Source: Polaromonas sp. AER18D-145
GTDB taxonomy: Bacteria > Pseudomonadota > Gammaproteobacteria > Burkholderiales > Burkholderiaceae_C
Assembly: GCF_002379095.1 (NCBI RefSeq)
Contig: NZ_NBZV01000005.1
Location: forward strand, 79,655 to 143,654
Length of the DNA stretch: 64,000 nt
Reading direction: 5' to 3'
The notes under the pieces were generated by a model. That model was not told where the DNA came from and did not search any database. It was given only the letters and a program-made list of their open reading frames with translations. Position numbers and translations under genes: made by a program. This document shows positions 27,633 through 37,077 of this stretch, piece by piece (the stretch's first letter is position 1; each line of letters begins with the position of its first letter).

Positions 27633-27751
27633 AAGCAGGGGCCGCGGAACCGGCCTTGGCCTGTCCTGAGTTTGTCGAAGGGCCGGGCCGCAGGCGCAAC
27701 GGCCCCCTCGGGGGGCAAGAGAGCTACACGCAGTGAGCGACCGTGGGGGCT
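27633..27751. repeat. GC-rich repeat with a second repeat nested in its hairpin loop
   Basis: Inverted copy of the ~95-bp GC-rich family: CAGGGGCCGCGGAACCGG at the left and GAGCGACCGTGGGGGCT at the right, with GGCCCCCTCGGGGGG between. Where other copies have a short GGCTTCGCC loop, this one carries CCTGTCCTGAGTTTGTCGAA (27660-27679), a motif known as a dispersed repeat in many proteobacteria. The hprK stop follows three bases later. Confidence 0.8.
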
Positions 27752-27753
27752 AT

Positions 27754-28704
27754 TCAGCCGCCCCGCTCCATGGCCTGGCGGTGGCGTTCGACAAACTCCT
27801 GGTAGGTGTCGATGCCGCGCAGCTGCAGGATGACATTGCGCACCGCGGCCTCGACCAGCACCGCGATGTTGCGCCCGGCCACCACCTGGATGATCACCTT
27901 GCGCACCGGAATGCCCAGCACGTCCTGGGTCAGCGGCTCATAGGGGATGCGCTCGTACTCGCGCTCCAGCGTTTCGCGCCGCACCAGGTGCACGATGAGC
28001 TTGAGCCGCATCTTGCGCCGCACCGCCGTCTCGCCAAAAATCGCCTTGATGTCGAGCAGGCCGATGCCGCGCACTTCGAGCAGGTTCTGCAGCAGTTCCG
28101 GGCAGCGGCCCTCGATGGTGGTCTGGTTGATGCGGTACAGGTCCACCGCGTCATCGGCCACCAGGCCGTGCCCGCGCGAGATCAGCTCCAGGCCCAGCTC
28201 GCTTTTGCCGAGACCCGATTCGCCGGTGATCATCAGGCCCACGCCGAGGATGTCCATGAACACGCCGTGCATGGAGGTCCGGTCGGCAAAATGTTTGGAC
28301 AGGTAGGCCCGCAGCACGTCGATCACAAACGCAGCCGATTCCTTCGTGGCAAACATGGGTATCTGGGCGCGCTCGCACATGGACAGCAGCGTGTCGGGCG
28401 CCACCTGGCCGTCGGCAATGATCAGTACCGGCGGCTCCAGGGTGACGATGCGCGCAATGCGGCGGGCGCAGTCTTCGGGGGAGCCCCGGCTCAGGTAGGC
28501 CACTTCGCGCTCGCCGAGCAGCTGCACCCGGTAGGGGTGGATGTAATTGAGGTAGCCGACCAGGTCGGCGCCGGAACGGGCCGCCCGCACGGCGACCTCG
28601 TCGAAGCGCCGTTCCGAGGCGCCCAGCCCGGCCACCCATTCCCACTTCAGCGCGGCGCGGTGGTCCTCAAACAGGACGTCGGCGCTGACGACGGTGGGCT
28701 TCAT
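27754..28704 (-). CDS. hprK: HPr kinase/phosphorylase
   Basis: Serine kinase/phosphatase of the phosphocarrier HPr, 316 residues. The N-terminal domain (1-130) is followed by the P-loop [15 protein letters not shown] (161-175), with [11 protein letters not shown] before it and the HprK signature region [12 protein letters not shown] after. In betaproteobacteria the protein belongs to an incomplete, regulatory PTS together with PtsN. It is encoded 44 bases after ptsN. Confidence 0.95.
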   Translation of the reverse strand: MKPTVVSADVLFEDHRAALKWEWVAGLGASERRFDEVAVRAARSGADLVGYLNYIHPYRVQLLGEREVAYLSRGSPEDCARRIARIVTLEPPVLIIADGQVAPDTLLSMCERAQIPMFATKESAAFVIDVLRAYLSKHFADRTSMHGVFMDILGVGLMITGESGLGKSELGLELISRGHGLVADDAVDLYRINQTTIEGRCPELLQNLLEVRGIGLLDIKAIFGETAVRRKMRLKLIVHLVRRETLEREYERIPYEPLTQDVLGIPVRKVIIQVVAGRNIAVLVEAAVRNVILQLRGIDTYQEFVERHRQAMERGG

Positions 28705-28748
28705 GCCGCGGGGGAGGGGAAAATCTGCGTCACGGTCACGCGGGCGGG

Positions 28749-29222
28749 TCAGGGGCTGACAGCGTGGCTGGACCGCCAGGAGGCAATCAGCTGGTGCAGC
28801 GCAGCCGCGTCGGTGCTGGCTTTGAGCCGCTCGCGCAGGGCGCTGTCGCTGAGCAGTTCGGCGATTTCGGACAGAATCTCGAGGTGTTTCTGGGTGGCCG
28901 CTTCGGGCACCAGCAGGAAAATCAGCAAGCCCACGGCCTGCTCGTCAGGCGCGTCAAAGCCGATCGGGGCGTGCAGCTGGAACACCGCCGCCATCGGGGC
29001 TTTCAGGCCCTTGATGCGTCCGTGCGGAATCGCCACGCCATGGCCCAGCCCAGTCGAGCCCAGACGCTCACGCGCGAAGAGGCTGTCGGTGATCAGCGCC
29101 CGGTTCAGGCCATGCAGGTTTTCAAACAGCAGGCCGGCTTCTTCAAAAGCACGCTTCTTGCTGGTGGCCTCGACACTGACCAGAACCTGGGTAGGGGGCA
29201 ATATTTGCGAAAGACGGTTCAT
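28749..29222 (-). CDS. ptsN: Nitrogen-related PTS protein EIIA-Ntr
   Basis: Regulatory phosphocarrier of 157 residues. The phosphorylated histidine is His67 in [10 protein letters not shown], and the fold continues through [17 protein letters not shown]. Gene order hpf-ptsN-hprK is the usual betaproteobacterial one, although the rpoN gene often found ahead of hpf is absent here. A terminator separates it from hpf, so it probably has its own promoter. Confidence 0.94.
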   Translation of the reverse strand: MNRLSQILPPTQVLVSVEATSKKRAFEEAGLLFENLHGLNRALITDSLFARERLGSTGLGHGVAIPHGRIKGLKAPMAAVFQLHAPIGFDAPDEQAVGLLIFLLVPEAATQKHLEILSEIAELLSDSALRERLKASTDAAALHQLIASWRSSHAVSP

Positions 29223-29281
29223 AACAAGGTTAGAGTCGCCGAATTATGCACTTTCGTGTGCATGGCGGCCATCCGGCCCAT

Positions 29282-29310
29282 AAAAAAGCCGCCTGAGGGC
29301 ACAGGCGGCC
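29282..29310 (-). terminator. Rho-independent terminator after hpf
   Basis: On the minus strand GCCGCCTG and CAGGCGGC form an eight-base-pair stem with a six-base loop (TGCCCT), followed by six T residues. It lies 66 bases after the hpf stop and before the ptsN start. Confidence 0.85.
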
Positions 29311-29376
29311 TTCCGGAGGGGGATCTGGAGGCAGCACGGGGTGGCATTTTCCGCCAGCCGCCGCCTGCGGCGTCGC

Positions 29377-29706
29377 TCACATCTCCCGCTTGGCAGTCAC
29401 ATGGTGGTGATCCTGGGTTTTGGTCTTGTAGCGGCCGACCTGGCGGTCCAGCTTGTCAGCGAGTTCATCAACCGCTGCATACAGGTCAGCATGCGAACTT
29501 TCGGCGAACAGGTCACGTCCCTTGACATGCACATTGCACTCGGCTCTCTGGCGCAACTCCTTTTCCTTCATGTTATCCACCGTCAACAGGACCTTCACAT
29601 CCACCACCTGATCAAAATGCCGCGTAATCCGATCCAGCTTGCTGGTCACGTAACCGCGCAAGGCGGGGGTAACTTCAAGGTGGTGACCGCTGATCGTCAA
29701 ATTCAT
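29377..29706 (-). CDS. hpf: Ribosome hibernation promoting factor (short HPF/YfiA type)
   Basis: Small protein (109 residues) that binds the 30S decoding region and promotes ribosome dimers in stationary phase. It begins [20 protein letters not shown] and has the family core [18 protein letters not shown] and [19 protein letters not shown]. The ATG at 29706 is chosen over 29748 because AAGGAG lies eight bases upstream. Confidence 0.95.
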   Translation of the reverse strand: MNLTISGHHLEVTPALRGYVTSKLDRITRHFDQVVDVKVLLTVDNMKEKELRQRAECNVHVKGRDLFAESSHADLYAAVDELADKLDRQVGRYKTKTQDHHHVTAKREM

Positions 29707-29796
29707 AAAGAGACTCCTTTTCCATGGCTGGAGGGGGGTTAAAAACACCGCTTTGGCAGGCCTGCCGGGCGGCGGACGGACAACTCTCTTGTTTTC

Positions 29797-29825
29797 ACTA
29801 TGCGCCCGAACCGGGGTAAACGCAA
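29797..29825 (-). promoter_or_regulatory. Putative hpf promoter
   Basis: On the minus strand TTGCGT (29825-29820), a 17-base spacer and CATAGT (29802-29797) form a moderate sigma-70-like promoter. The leader to the hpf start would be about 85 bases. The rest of the 407-base hpf-corA gap holds the divergent corA promoter and leader and no other gene. Confidence 0.35.
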
Positions 29826-29905
29826 CCGTGCATCACAACAAAAAATGAAACGGTCGGAAAAGGTCCTTGCCCCCCGGCGGGAACCTGGCGGTGGGCCGGA
29901 ACAGG

Positions 29906-29934
29906 TAGTGAAATCCGGGCCAAAATGCCATAAT
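29906..29934 (+). promoter_or_regulatory. Putative corA promoter
   Basis: CATAAT (29929-29934) matches the -10 consensus at five of six positions; TAGTGA (29906-29911) is a weak -35 at 17 bases. Transcription would start near 29941 and give a leader of about 170 bases. Confidence 0.4.
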
Positions 29935-30060
29935 CGCAGCTTGGTCAATACGGAGAAATCCTTGGAAAGCAGCCCCAGTCGCTAGCTTTCAGCACCGCAG
30001 ACTGACGCCAGCGTCATCCCGGGGTTGAAAGCGATGCCACCATCCACAACCCCGCCAACG

Positions 30061-30107
30061 CCGGGCAGACGCCTGCCCGGTGCCGGCGCCCCCAAACCGA
30101 TTGGGAG
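30061..30107 (+). promoter_or_regulatory. corA leader hairpins covering the ribosome-binding site
   Basis: Two stem-loops precede corA. CCGGGCAG/CTGCCCGG (30061-30080) is an eight-pair stem with a four-base loop. CCCAA/TTGGG (30091-30105) is a five-pair stem whose 3' arm covers most of the GGGAG ribosome-binding site (30103-30107). Such a layout could control translation, but no known Mg2+ riboswitch class was recognised. Confidence 0.4.
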
Positions 30108-30113
30108 CCAGTC

Positions 30114-31100
30114 ATGCTCAATATTTTCACGCTCGCCAACGGGCGCCTGTTCCAGGAAGAGATCGAATCGCTGGAGGAGCTGTCCCGGTTCCAGCCGATC
30201 TGGGTGGACCTGGAGTCACCCACGCTGGAAGAAAAACGCTGGATCAAGCAGTATTACGGCCTGTCGATTCCCGAAGACGTGATGGACGAGGACATCGAGG
30301 AGTCGGCGCGCTTTTACGAAGAAGACAACGGCGAGCTGCACATCCGCTCGGACTTCCTGATTGCCGACGACGAGGAGCCCCGCACCGTGCGGGTGGCCTT
30401 CATCCTGAACCTGGTCAATGACAACCTCAAGAGCAAGGGGGTGCTGTTTTCGATCCACGACGAGGACGTGCCGGTGTTCCGCCTGCTGCGCATGCGCGCG
30501 CGCCGGGCCCCGGGCCTGATCGAGGACGCCAAGGAAGTGCTGCTCAAGCTGTTCGACGCCGATGCCGAATACTCGGCCGATACCCTGGAAGGCATTTACA
30601 TCGACCTTGAAAAGGTCAGCACCAAGGTGTTGTCCGGCGATGTGACGGACGTGATGGCCGGCGAGGTGCTGGGCGCCATCGCCCGCCACGAGGACCTGAG
30701 CGGGCGCATCCGCCGCAATGTGATGGACACGCGCCGCGCCGTGAGCTTCATGATGCGCAGCAAGATGCTCAACAGCGAACAGTTCGAGGAGGCGCGCCAG
30801 ATCCTGCGCGACATCGACTCGCTGGACTCCCACACGGCTTTTCTTTTCGACAAGATCAACTTCCTGATGGACGCCACGGTCGGTTTCATCAACATCAACC
30901 AGAACAAGATCATCAAGATCTTCTCGGTGGCCAGCGTCGCCCTGCTGCCGCCCACGCTGATCGCCAGCGTGTACGGCATGAACTTCAAGCTGATGCCGGA
31001 ACTCGACTGGGCGCTGGGTTACCCGTATGCGCTGGTCCTGATGGCGGCGAGTGCGGTGGTGCCGATGTGGTACTTCCGGCGACGCGGCTGGTTGAAATAG
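30114..31100 (+). CDS. corA: Magnesium/cobalt transporter CorA
   Basis: Pentameric divalent-cation channel of 328 residues. The long cytoplasmic funnel (1-265) is followed by TM1, the selectivity motif YGMNF (287-291), TM2 (about 302-320) and a short basic tail. The glutamate- and aspartate-rich N-terminal part fits the family. The start has GGGAG six bases upstream. Confidence 0.95.
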   Translation: MLNIFTLANGRLFQEEIESLEELSRFQPIWVDLESPTLEEKRWIKQYYGLSIPEDVMDEDIEESARFYEEDNGELHIRSDFLIADDEEPRTVRVAFILNLVNDNLKSKGVLFSIHDEDVPVFRLLRMRARRAPGLIEDAKEVLLKLFDADAEYSADTLEGIYIDLEKVSTKVLSGDVTDVMAGEVLGAIARHEDLSGRIRRNVMDTRRAVSFMMRSKMLNSEQFEEARQILRDIDSLDSHTAFLFDKINFLMDATVGFININQNKIIKIFSVASVALLPPTLIASVYGMNFKLMPELDWALGYPYALVLMAASAVVPMWYFRRRGWLK

Positions 31101-31192
31101 CCCCCACGGTCGCTCACTGCGTGTAGCTCCCTGCCCCCGAGGGGGCCGCCGCGCCTGCGGACTGGCAGAGCCAGATCCGCGGCCCCTGCTGG
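31100..31192. repeat. GC-rich ~95-bp repeat after corA
   Basis: Starts directly at the corA TAG stop with CCCCCACGGTCGCTCACT, includes CCCCCGAGGGGG and the stem GGACTGGCAGAGCCAGATCC, and ends GCGGCCCCTG. It probably forms the 3' end structure of the corA transcript. Confidence 0.85.
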
Positions 31193-31239
31193 TCTGAAGA
31201 GTCCACACGGCTGCTCGCGGCAGTCCGTCCGGCGCTTGC

Positions 31240-31298
31240 CAGTTAAATCGGCAGCAATCCCTTGCGTGACGGGCGCCACCAGCTACTTTATTGATAGC
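31240..31298 (-). repeat. 59-bp dispersed element, copy 4 (supplies the mtnN stop codon)
   Basis: On the minus strand it starts GCTATCAATAAAGTAGCTGG. The mtnN reading frame enters it in a different phase from the leuS, udg and cnoX copies and ends at its TAG (31285-31283), so the last codons LSIK come from the element. Confidence 0.85.
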
Positions 31299-32041
31299 GA
31301 AAGCAGAAACCGCTCAACAATGGCCTGCGCGTAATGGCTGGCCACCTGGTCCACAAAGCGGGAGAAATCCACATGGGCGCTGTCATCGGCCCGGTCTGAA
31401 ATCGTGCGCATGGCGGCAAAAGGCACGCCGTAATCCAGGCAGACCTGGGCCACGGCGGCGCCCTCCATCTCGACGGCCAGCACCGCGTGCCCGGCGCCGG
31501 CCAGCACGGCCTGCAGGGCCTGCGACTCGGCGGAACCCGAGACAAACCGGTCACCGCTGGCCAGCAGGCCCTGGTGGACGCGGGCCTGCGGAAAGCGCTG
31601 CGCGGACCGGTCCGCGTCCACCGGGGCCAGCGCGGCGCAGGCCGCCGCGTAGAGCAGCGCGGTCAGGGCCGTGTCACCGTCGAACCGGGCTTTCCCGTAA
31701 AACGGCACCTCGTAGCGCGGAAAAAGCGGCGAGACGTCGAGGTCGTGCTGCAGGAAATCGGTCGCCACCACCACATCACCGACCTGCACGCCCTCGCCCA
31801 GCCCGCCGGCCACGCCGGTGAACACCACGCGGCCCACACCGAAACGCTCGATCAGCGCCGTCGCCGTGGTGGCAGCGGCCACCTTGCCAATTTTTGACAA
31901 CGCCAGCACCACGGGCTGGCCATGCAGCTCACCCTGCCAGAAGTCGCGGCCGGCATGGCGGATTTTCTGCGGCCGCTGCAGCAGCTCCAGCAGACCCCGC
32001 TGTTCTTCGGCGAGGGCGCTCAGGATGGCGGTAGGTTTCAT
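31283..32041 (-). CDS. mtnN: 5'-methylthioadenosine/S-adenosylhomocysteine nucleosidase
   Basis: Hydrolyses MTA and SAH, recycling the products of SAM-dependent reactions and of polyamine synthesis. The 252-residue protein starts MKPTAILSALAEEQRG, with the proton-donor glutamate region near residue 12. It continues with VVFTGVAGGLGEGVQVGDVVVA, the ribose-binding AVEMEGAAVAQV and the catalytic aspartate in RTISDRADD. The ATG at 32041 is chosen because the longer frame runs back into the fadD end. The C-terminal four residues and the stop come from a 59-bp repeat. Confidence 0.9.
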   Translation of the reverse strand: MKPTAILSALAEEQRGLLELLQRPQKIRHAGRDFWQGELHGQPVVLALSKIGKVAAATTATALIERFGVGRVVFTGVAGGLGEGVQVGDVVVATDFLQHDLDVSPLFPRYEVPFYGKARFDGDTALTALLYAAACAALAPVDADRSAQRFPQARVHQGLLASGDRFVSGSAESQALQAVLAGAGHAVLAVEMEGAAVAQVCLDYGVPFAAMRTISDRADDSAHVDFSRFVDQVASHYAQAIVERFLLSLSIK

Positions 32042-32088
32042 GGCTGCAAGTTTGCCCGAACGGGTGCCCGTCCATATGGCCGCACCAG

Positions 32089-32118
32089 AAAAAAGGCAGC
32101 CGGAGCCGCCTTTTTTCA
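32089..32118 (-). terminator. Terminator after fadD
   Basis: On the minus strand AAAAAAGGCGGCTCCGGCTG is followed by CC and a run of six T, giving a stem of about seven pairs with a short loop. It lies 16 bases after the fadD stop and is near-symmetrical, but a T-run follows in this direction. Confidence 0.7.
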
Positions 32119-32133
32119 CCTGCCGGGCCTGCG

Positions 32134-33822
32134 CTACTTCTTGTCGCGCAATTCCCGGCGCAGGATCTTGCCGACCGGAGTTTTCGGCAGTTCGGTGCGG
32201 AACTCGACCACCTTGGGCTGCTTGTAACCGGTCAGGTTGGTCTTGCAGAACTCGCGCACCTGGGCTTCGGTCAGGTCCGGGTTCTTCTTGACGATGACCA
32301 GCTTGACGGCCTCGCCCGACTTGTCGTCCGCCACCCCGACGCAGGCGCACTCCATCACGCCGTCCATGCCGGAGACCACGTCTTCGACCTCGTTCGGGTA
32401 GACATTGAAACCGCTGACCAGAATCATGTCCTTCTTGCGGTCCACGATCTTGAAGAAGCCGCGCTCGTCGACCACACCGATATCGCCCGACTTGAAGTAA
32501 CCGTCCGGCGTCATGACCTTCGCGGTTTCGTCAGGGCGCTGCCAGTAGCCGGCCATGACCTGCGGGCCCTTGATGGCGATCTCGCCGGGCTGGCCGGGCG
32601 GCACCTCGTTGCCGTCGTCGTCGAGCAGCTTGAAATAAGTACTGGGAATCGGTACACCAATGGTGCCGGTGAAGACCTTGCTGTTGGTCGGGTTGCAACT
32701 GGCCGACGGCGAGGTTTCCGAGAGGCCGTAGCCTTCACAGATCGGGCAACCGGTTTTTTCCAGCCAAAGCTTGGCCACCGCGCTTTGCACCGCCATGCCG
32801 CCGCCCAGCGACACCTTCAGGTGCGACCAGTCCACGGTGTTGAAGTCGGGATGGTTGGCCAGGCCGTTGAACAGCGTGTTGACCGCCGGGAAGCTGTGCA
32901 CCTTGTGTTTGGACAGCTCCTTGAGCACGGCCGGCAGGTCGCGCGGGTTCGGGATCAGGATGTTCTTGCCGCCGGTGCGCATGCCCAGCATCATGTTCAC
33001 GGTGAACGCGAAGATATGGTACAGCGGCAGCGCGCAGACATAGGTCGGCTGCACACCCGCCTCCATGCCGGCCATGGCCGGGCCGTTCCAGGCTTCGGAC
33101 TGAAGCACGTTGGCAATCACATTGCGGTGCAACAGCACGGCGCCCTTGGAAACACCGGTGGTGCCGCCGGTGTACTGCAACACCGCCACGTCGTCAGGCT
33201 TGATGTCGGGCCGCTTGAGGCTGCCGCGCGTCCCCTGGGCCACCGCGTCATTGAAACGCACGGCCCCCGGCAAATTGAAGGTCGGCACCATTTTCTTGAC
33301 GTTGCGAACCACGTAGTTGACCAGCGCACCCTTGAGCACGCCGAGCTGGTCGCCCATGGCCGTGAGCACCACATGCTTGACCGGCGTATTCGCAATGCAC
33401 TGTTCCAGCGTGTTGGCGAAGTTTTCGATGATGACGATCGCCTTGGAGCCCGAATCCTTGAGCTGGTGCTCCAGCTCTCGCGGCGTGTACAGGGGATTGA
33501 CGTTGACAACCACATAACCGGCGCGCAGGATGGCCGCCACCGTGACCGGGTACTGCGGCACATTGGGCATCATGATGGCGACGCGATCGCCCTTGACCAG
33601 CCCCAAGCCCTGCAGGTAGGCGGCAAAAGCCTGCGACAGGCTGTCGGTCTGGCCGAAGGTGATGTCCTTGCCCATGAAGCTGTAGGCCACGGCCGAAGCG
33701 TTTTTGGAAAAACTTTCTTCCATCAGCGCTACCAGTGAAGCGTATTGGGACGCATCGATATCGGTCGGCACGCCCGGCGGATAGGCGCTCAGCCAGGGAC
33801 GGTCGAGGGTGGCTGCATTCAT
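32134..33822 (-). CDS. fadD: Long-chain acyl-CoA synthetase (AMP-forming)
   Basis: Activates fatty acids to acyl-CoA for beta-oxidation. The 562-residue ANL-superfamily protein has the P-loop-like YTGGTTGVSKGAVLLHRN, the adenylate motif EGYGLSETSP, the hinge region GYFKSGDIGVVDERGFFKIV, and the C-terminal lysine motif PKTPVGKILRREL. The ATG at 33822 is preceded by GGAGA. The 158 bases between it and pntB contain no gene. Confidence 0.93.
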   Translation of the reverse strand: MNAATLDRPWLSAYPPGVPTDIDASQYASLVALMEESFSKNASAVAYSFMGKDITFGQTDSLSQAFAAYLQGLGLVKGDRVAIMMPNVPQYPVTVAAILRAGYVVVNVNPLYTPRELEHQLKDSGSKAIVIIENFANTLEQCIANTPVKHVVLTAMGDQLGVLKGALVNYVVRNVKKMVPTFNLPGAVRFNDAVAQGTRGSLKRPDIKPDDVAVLQYTGGTTGVSKGAVLLHRNVIANVLQSEAWNGPAMAGMEAGVQPTYVCALPLYHIFAFTVNMMLGMRTGGKNILIPNPRDLPAVLKELSKHKVHSFPAVNTLFNGLANHPDFNTVDWSHLKVSLGGGMAVQSAVAKLWLEKTGCPICEGYGLSETSPSASCNPTNSKVFTGTIGVPIPSTYFKLLDDDGNEVPPGQPGEIAIKGPQVMAGYWQRPDETAKVMTPDGYFKSGDIGVVDERGFFKIVDRKKDMILVSGFNVYPNEVEDVVSGMDGVMECACVGVADDKSGEAVKLVIVKKNPDLTEAQVREFCKTNLTGYKQPKVVEFRTELPKTPVGKILRRELRDKK

Positions 33823-33980
33823 GCTTGTCTTCTCCAGATGACGATTGAACAACTGCCACGGATTGTCGTGGCGCGACCCTCTGCGGGGCTATTGCGTTTT
33901 CCCTAGGAAACGGCCAAATCAGAAGGGAAGCCCCTCTAATTCATGTCTTTTGTGCCGAAAAAGCGGCGAACGGCAACGAA

Positions 33981-35414
33981 TTACTCAATCGCCTTGCCCA
34001 TGTCCTCGATGACCTTTTTCGCGTCGCCGAAGACCATCATGGTCTTGTCCATGTAGAACAGCTCGTTGTCCAGGCCGGCGTAACCGGCGGCCATCGACCG
34101 TTTGTTGACGATGACGGTTTTGGCCTTGTAGGCCTCGAGGATGGGCATGCCGTAGATGGCGCTGCCCTTGACGTGGGCCGCCGGGTTGACCACATCGTTG
34201 GCCCCCAGGATGATGGCCACGTCGGCCTGGCCGAACTCGGCGTTGATGTCTTCCATCTCAAACACCTGGTCATAAGGCACCTCGGCCTCCGCCAGCAGCA
34301 CGTTCATGTGGCCGGGCATGCGGCCCGCCACCGGATGGATCGCGTATTTGACGTTGACACCGCGGTCGGTGAGTTTTTGCGCGAGCTCCTTGACCGAATG
34401 CTGGGCCCGCGCCACCGCCAGGCCGTACCCCGGCACGATGATCACGGTTTCGGCATTGCCCAGGATGAAGGCCGCGTCATCGGCCGAGCCGGACTTGACC
34501 GGACGCTGCTCCTTGGCGCCGGCGGCTGCCGTGCCCGCCTCACCGCCGAAGCCGCCCAGGATCACGTTGAAGAAGGAGCGGTTCATCGCCTTGCACATGA
34601 TGTAGGACAGGATGGCACCGGACGAGCCGACCAGCGAGCCGGCCACGATCAGCATGGCATTGTTCAGCGAAAAGCCGATGCCGGCCGCGGCCCAGCCCGA
34701 GTAGCTGTTGAGCATGGACACGACGACCGGCATGTCGGCGCCGCCGATCGGGATGATGATCAGCACGCCCAGCACGAAGGACAGGGCCAGCATCGCAAAA
34801 AAGGCCGTCCAGTTGCCGGTGAACATGAAGACCAGGCCGAGCGCCAGCGTGGCGATGCCCAGCACCAGGTTGATCATGTGCTGGCCGGCAAACGTCACCG
34901 GCGCGCCCTGAAACAGGCGGAACTTGTATTTGCCGCTGAGCTTGCCGAAGGCAATCACCGAGCCGCTGAAGGTGATCGCGCCGATCGCCGCACCGAGGAA
35001 CAGCTCCAGCCGGTTGCCGGCCGGAATCGCCGCCGTGGGCAGGCCCGCGGCCACGATGCCGAAGGCGTCGGGCTCAGCCATGGCGGCCACCGCGATGAAC
35101 ACCGCGGCCAGGCCGATCATGCTGTGCATGAAGGCGACCAGTTCGGGCATCTTGGTCATCTCGACGCGTTTGGCCATGATCGTGCCGGCGCTGCCGCCGA
35201 CCAGCAAGGCACCCAGCACGTAGACCATGCCGGACGCCTTGCCGCCGGAGATTTCCACGATCAGCGCGCCGGTGGTCAGGACGGCGATCGCCATGCCCAC
35301 CATGCCGAACAGGTTGCCGCGAATGGAACTGGTGGGATGCGACAGGCCCTTGAGCGCCTGGATGAAACAGACCGAAGCCACCAGATACAGCAGCGTGACG
35401 AGGTTCATGCTCAT
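33981..35414 (-). CDS. pntB: NAD(P) transhydrogenase beta subunit
   Basis: Membrane domain II and NADP(H)-binding domain III of the proton-translocating transhydrogenase, which makes NADPH from NADH using the proton gradient. The 477 residues comprise about nine hydrophobic helices (1-270) and a soluble domain with [20 protein letters not shown] and [18 protein letters not shown]. It overlaps the preceding subunit by four bases (ATGA). Confidence 0.95.
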   Translation of the reverse strand: MSMNLVTLLYLVASVCFIQALKGLSHPTSSIRGNLFGMVGMAIAVLTTGALIVEISGGKASGMVYVLGALLVGGSAGTIMAKRVEMTKMPELVAFMHSMIGLAAVFIAVAAMAEPDAFGIVAAGLPTAAIPAGNRLELFLGAAIGAITFSGSVIAFGKLSGKYKFRLFQGAPVTFAGQHMINLVLGIATLALGLVFMFTGNWTAFFAMLALSFVLGVLIIIPIGGADMPVVVSMLNSYSGWAAAGIGFSLNNAMLIVAGSLVGSSGAILSYIMCKAMNRSFFNVILGGFGGEAGTAAAGAKEQRPVKSGSADDAAFILGNAETVIIVPGYGLAVARAQHSVKELAQKLTDRGVNVKYAIHPVAGRMPGHMNVLLAEAEVPYDQVFEMEDINAEFGQADVAIILGANDVVNPAAHVKGSAIYGMPILEAYKAKTVIVNKRSMAAGYAGLDNELFYMDKTMMVFGDAKKVIEDMGKAIE

Positions 35415-35737
35415 TTGGCGGCTCCTGCATCAGCGGCAGCTGTTTTCTTTTCTTTCTTGCGGAACATCTCCAGCATGCGGCGCGTGACGAGGAAGCCACC
35501 GAACACATTGACCGCGGCCAGCGCCACGGCGAGCACGCCCATGGTCTTGCCCAGCGGCGTGACCGTCAGCGCGGCGGCCAGCATGGCGCCGACGATGACA
35601 ATGGCCGAAATCGCATTGGTCACCGCCATCAGCGGCGTGTGCAGGGCGGGCGTGACGGTCCACACCACGTGGTAACCCACGTAAATGGCCAGCACGAAGA
35701 TGATGAGGTTGATGATGGTGGGTGACACTGCATCCAT
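35411..35737 (-). CDS. pntAb: NAD(P) transhydrogenase alpha subunit 2 (membrane part)
   Basis: Short 108-residue membrane subunit corresponding to the C-terminal part of E. coli PntA. Three helices are seen in [19 protein letters not shown] and the following two segments, and a lysine-rich tail closes it. AGGAG precedes the start. The split alpha subunit is the normal three-gene form in alpha- and betaproteobacteria. Confidence 0.93.
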   Translation of the reverse strand: MDAVSPTIINLIIFVLAIYVGYHVVWTVTPALHTPLMAVTNAISAIVIVGAMLAAALTVTPLGKTMGVLAVALAAVNVFGGFLVTRRMLEMFRKKEKKTAAADAGAAK

Positions 35738-35814
35738 GGTCTTCTTCTCCTGGTGGGCTGGCGCTGCCGCCTGGCCCGTGAAAGTGGGTTATTGCTTCTT
35801 GGCTTCGCGTGGAA

Positions 35815-36930
35815 CTACTTGCGCTTGACTTCGCCGCCCTGCGTCATCAGGCAGGCCGCCACGATGTCGTCTTCGAGGTCGATGTTGAGCGCGCCTTCCT
35901 TGCTGATGACCAGCTTGAGGAAGTCCAGCAGGTTGCGGGCGTACAGCGCGCTGGCGTCGGCGGCGACCAGCGCCGGCACATTGGTCTCGCCGATCAGCGT
36001 GACACCGTGTTTGACCACGGTTTTGCCGGGTTCGGTCAGCGGGCAGTTGCCACCTTGCGGCGCGGCCAGATCGACAATCACGCTGCCCGGCTTCATGGCC
36101 TTGACCATGTCTTCGGTCACCAGCACGGGGGCGGCACGGCCCGGAATCAGCGCGGTGGTGATCACGACATCGGCCAGGGCCACGCGTTTGGCGACCTCGG
36201 CCTTTTGCCGCTCCAGCCAGCTTGGTGGCATGGGTTTGGCATACCCGCCGACACCGACGGCCGCTTCGCGCTCTTCGTCGGTCTCGTAAGGCACGTCGAT
36301 GAACTTGCCGCCCAGCGACTCGACCTGCTCCTTGACGCTGGGGCGCACGTCGCTGGCCTCGATCACCGCGCCCAGGCGTTTGGCCGTGGCAATCGCCTGC
36401 AAGCCGGCCACACCAACGCCCAGGATCACCACGCGGGCGGCCTTGACGGTGCCGGCGGCGGTCATCAGCATCGGGAAAAAGCGCTGATAGCTGTCGGCCG
36501 CCATCATCACGGCCTTGTAGCCGGCGATGTTGGCCTGCGACGAGAGCACGTCCATGCTTTGCGCGCGGCTGGTGCGCGGCGCGGCTTCCAGGGCAAACGA
36601 GGTCAGCTGGGCGCCCGCCAGGCGCTGCAGGCCGGCGGGGTCAAACGGATTGAGCATGCCGACCAGCACCGTGCCGGCCTGGGCCAGGCCGATCTCGCTG
36701 TCCAGCGGACAACGCACCTTGAGCACGATGTCGGACGCATAGGCGCCGGCGGCATCGGTGATCTCCGCACCCGCGGCGACATAGGCCTCATCGGGCACGC
36801 TGGCGGCCACGCCGGCACCCGACTGGATGCAGACGGTGTGGCCCTGGCTTTTTAGTTTTTTGGCCGTCTCGGGCGTGACGGCAACGCGTGTTTCCCCCGC
36901 CGTGATTTCGGCCGGTACCCCGATTCGCAT
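35815..36930 (-). CDS. pntAa: NAD(P) transhydrogenase alpha subunit 1 (NAD-binding)
   Basis: Soluble NAD(H)-binding domain I, 371 residues. It resembles alanine dehydrogenase, with RIGVPAEITAGETRVAVTPE at the start, the Rossmann motif GVGVAGLQAIATAKRLGA near residue 175 and the mobile-loop region. GGAGAC precedes the ATG. It is the first gene of pntAa-pntAb-pntB; the 77 bases to pntAb contain no other feature. Confidence 0.95.
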   Translation of the reverse strand: MRIGVPAEITAGETRVAVTPETAKKLKSQGHTVCIQSGAGVAASVPDEAYVAAGAEITDAAGAYASDIVLKVRCPLDSEIGLAQAGTVLVGMLNPFDPAGLQRLAGAQLTSFALEAAPRTSRAQSMDVLSSQANIAGYKAVMMAADSYQRFFPMLMTAAGTVKAARVVILGVGVAGLQAIATAKRLGAVIEASDVRPSVKEQVESLGGKFIDVPYETDEEREAAVGVGGYAKPMPPSWLERQKAEVAKRVALADVVITTALIPGRAAPVLVTEDMVKAMKPGSVIVDLAAPQGGNCPLTEPGKTVVKHGVTLIGETNVPALVAADASALYARNLLDFLKLVISKEGALNIDLEDDIVAACLMTQGGEVKRK

Positions 36931-37077
36931 GGGTGTCTCCTCGTTGCGTAAGTAGTTCTACGTGAAATTGTTACCTGTCAGCGAGCTTACATGAGTTTCC
37001 TGGCCTTTTTTTGGACGCTGCTCTCTGGAAGTCCCACAGGCTCCAGTGCGCACAGGCGGCCCACGGATAATGCTGCG

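Noticed and set aside
29935..30113. Known Mg2+ or Mn2+ riboswitch (M-box, yybP-ykoY) ahead of corA
   Set aside because: The conserved cores of these classes were not recognisable; only generic hairpins are present.
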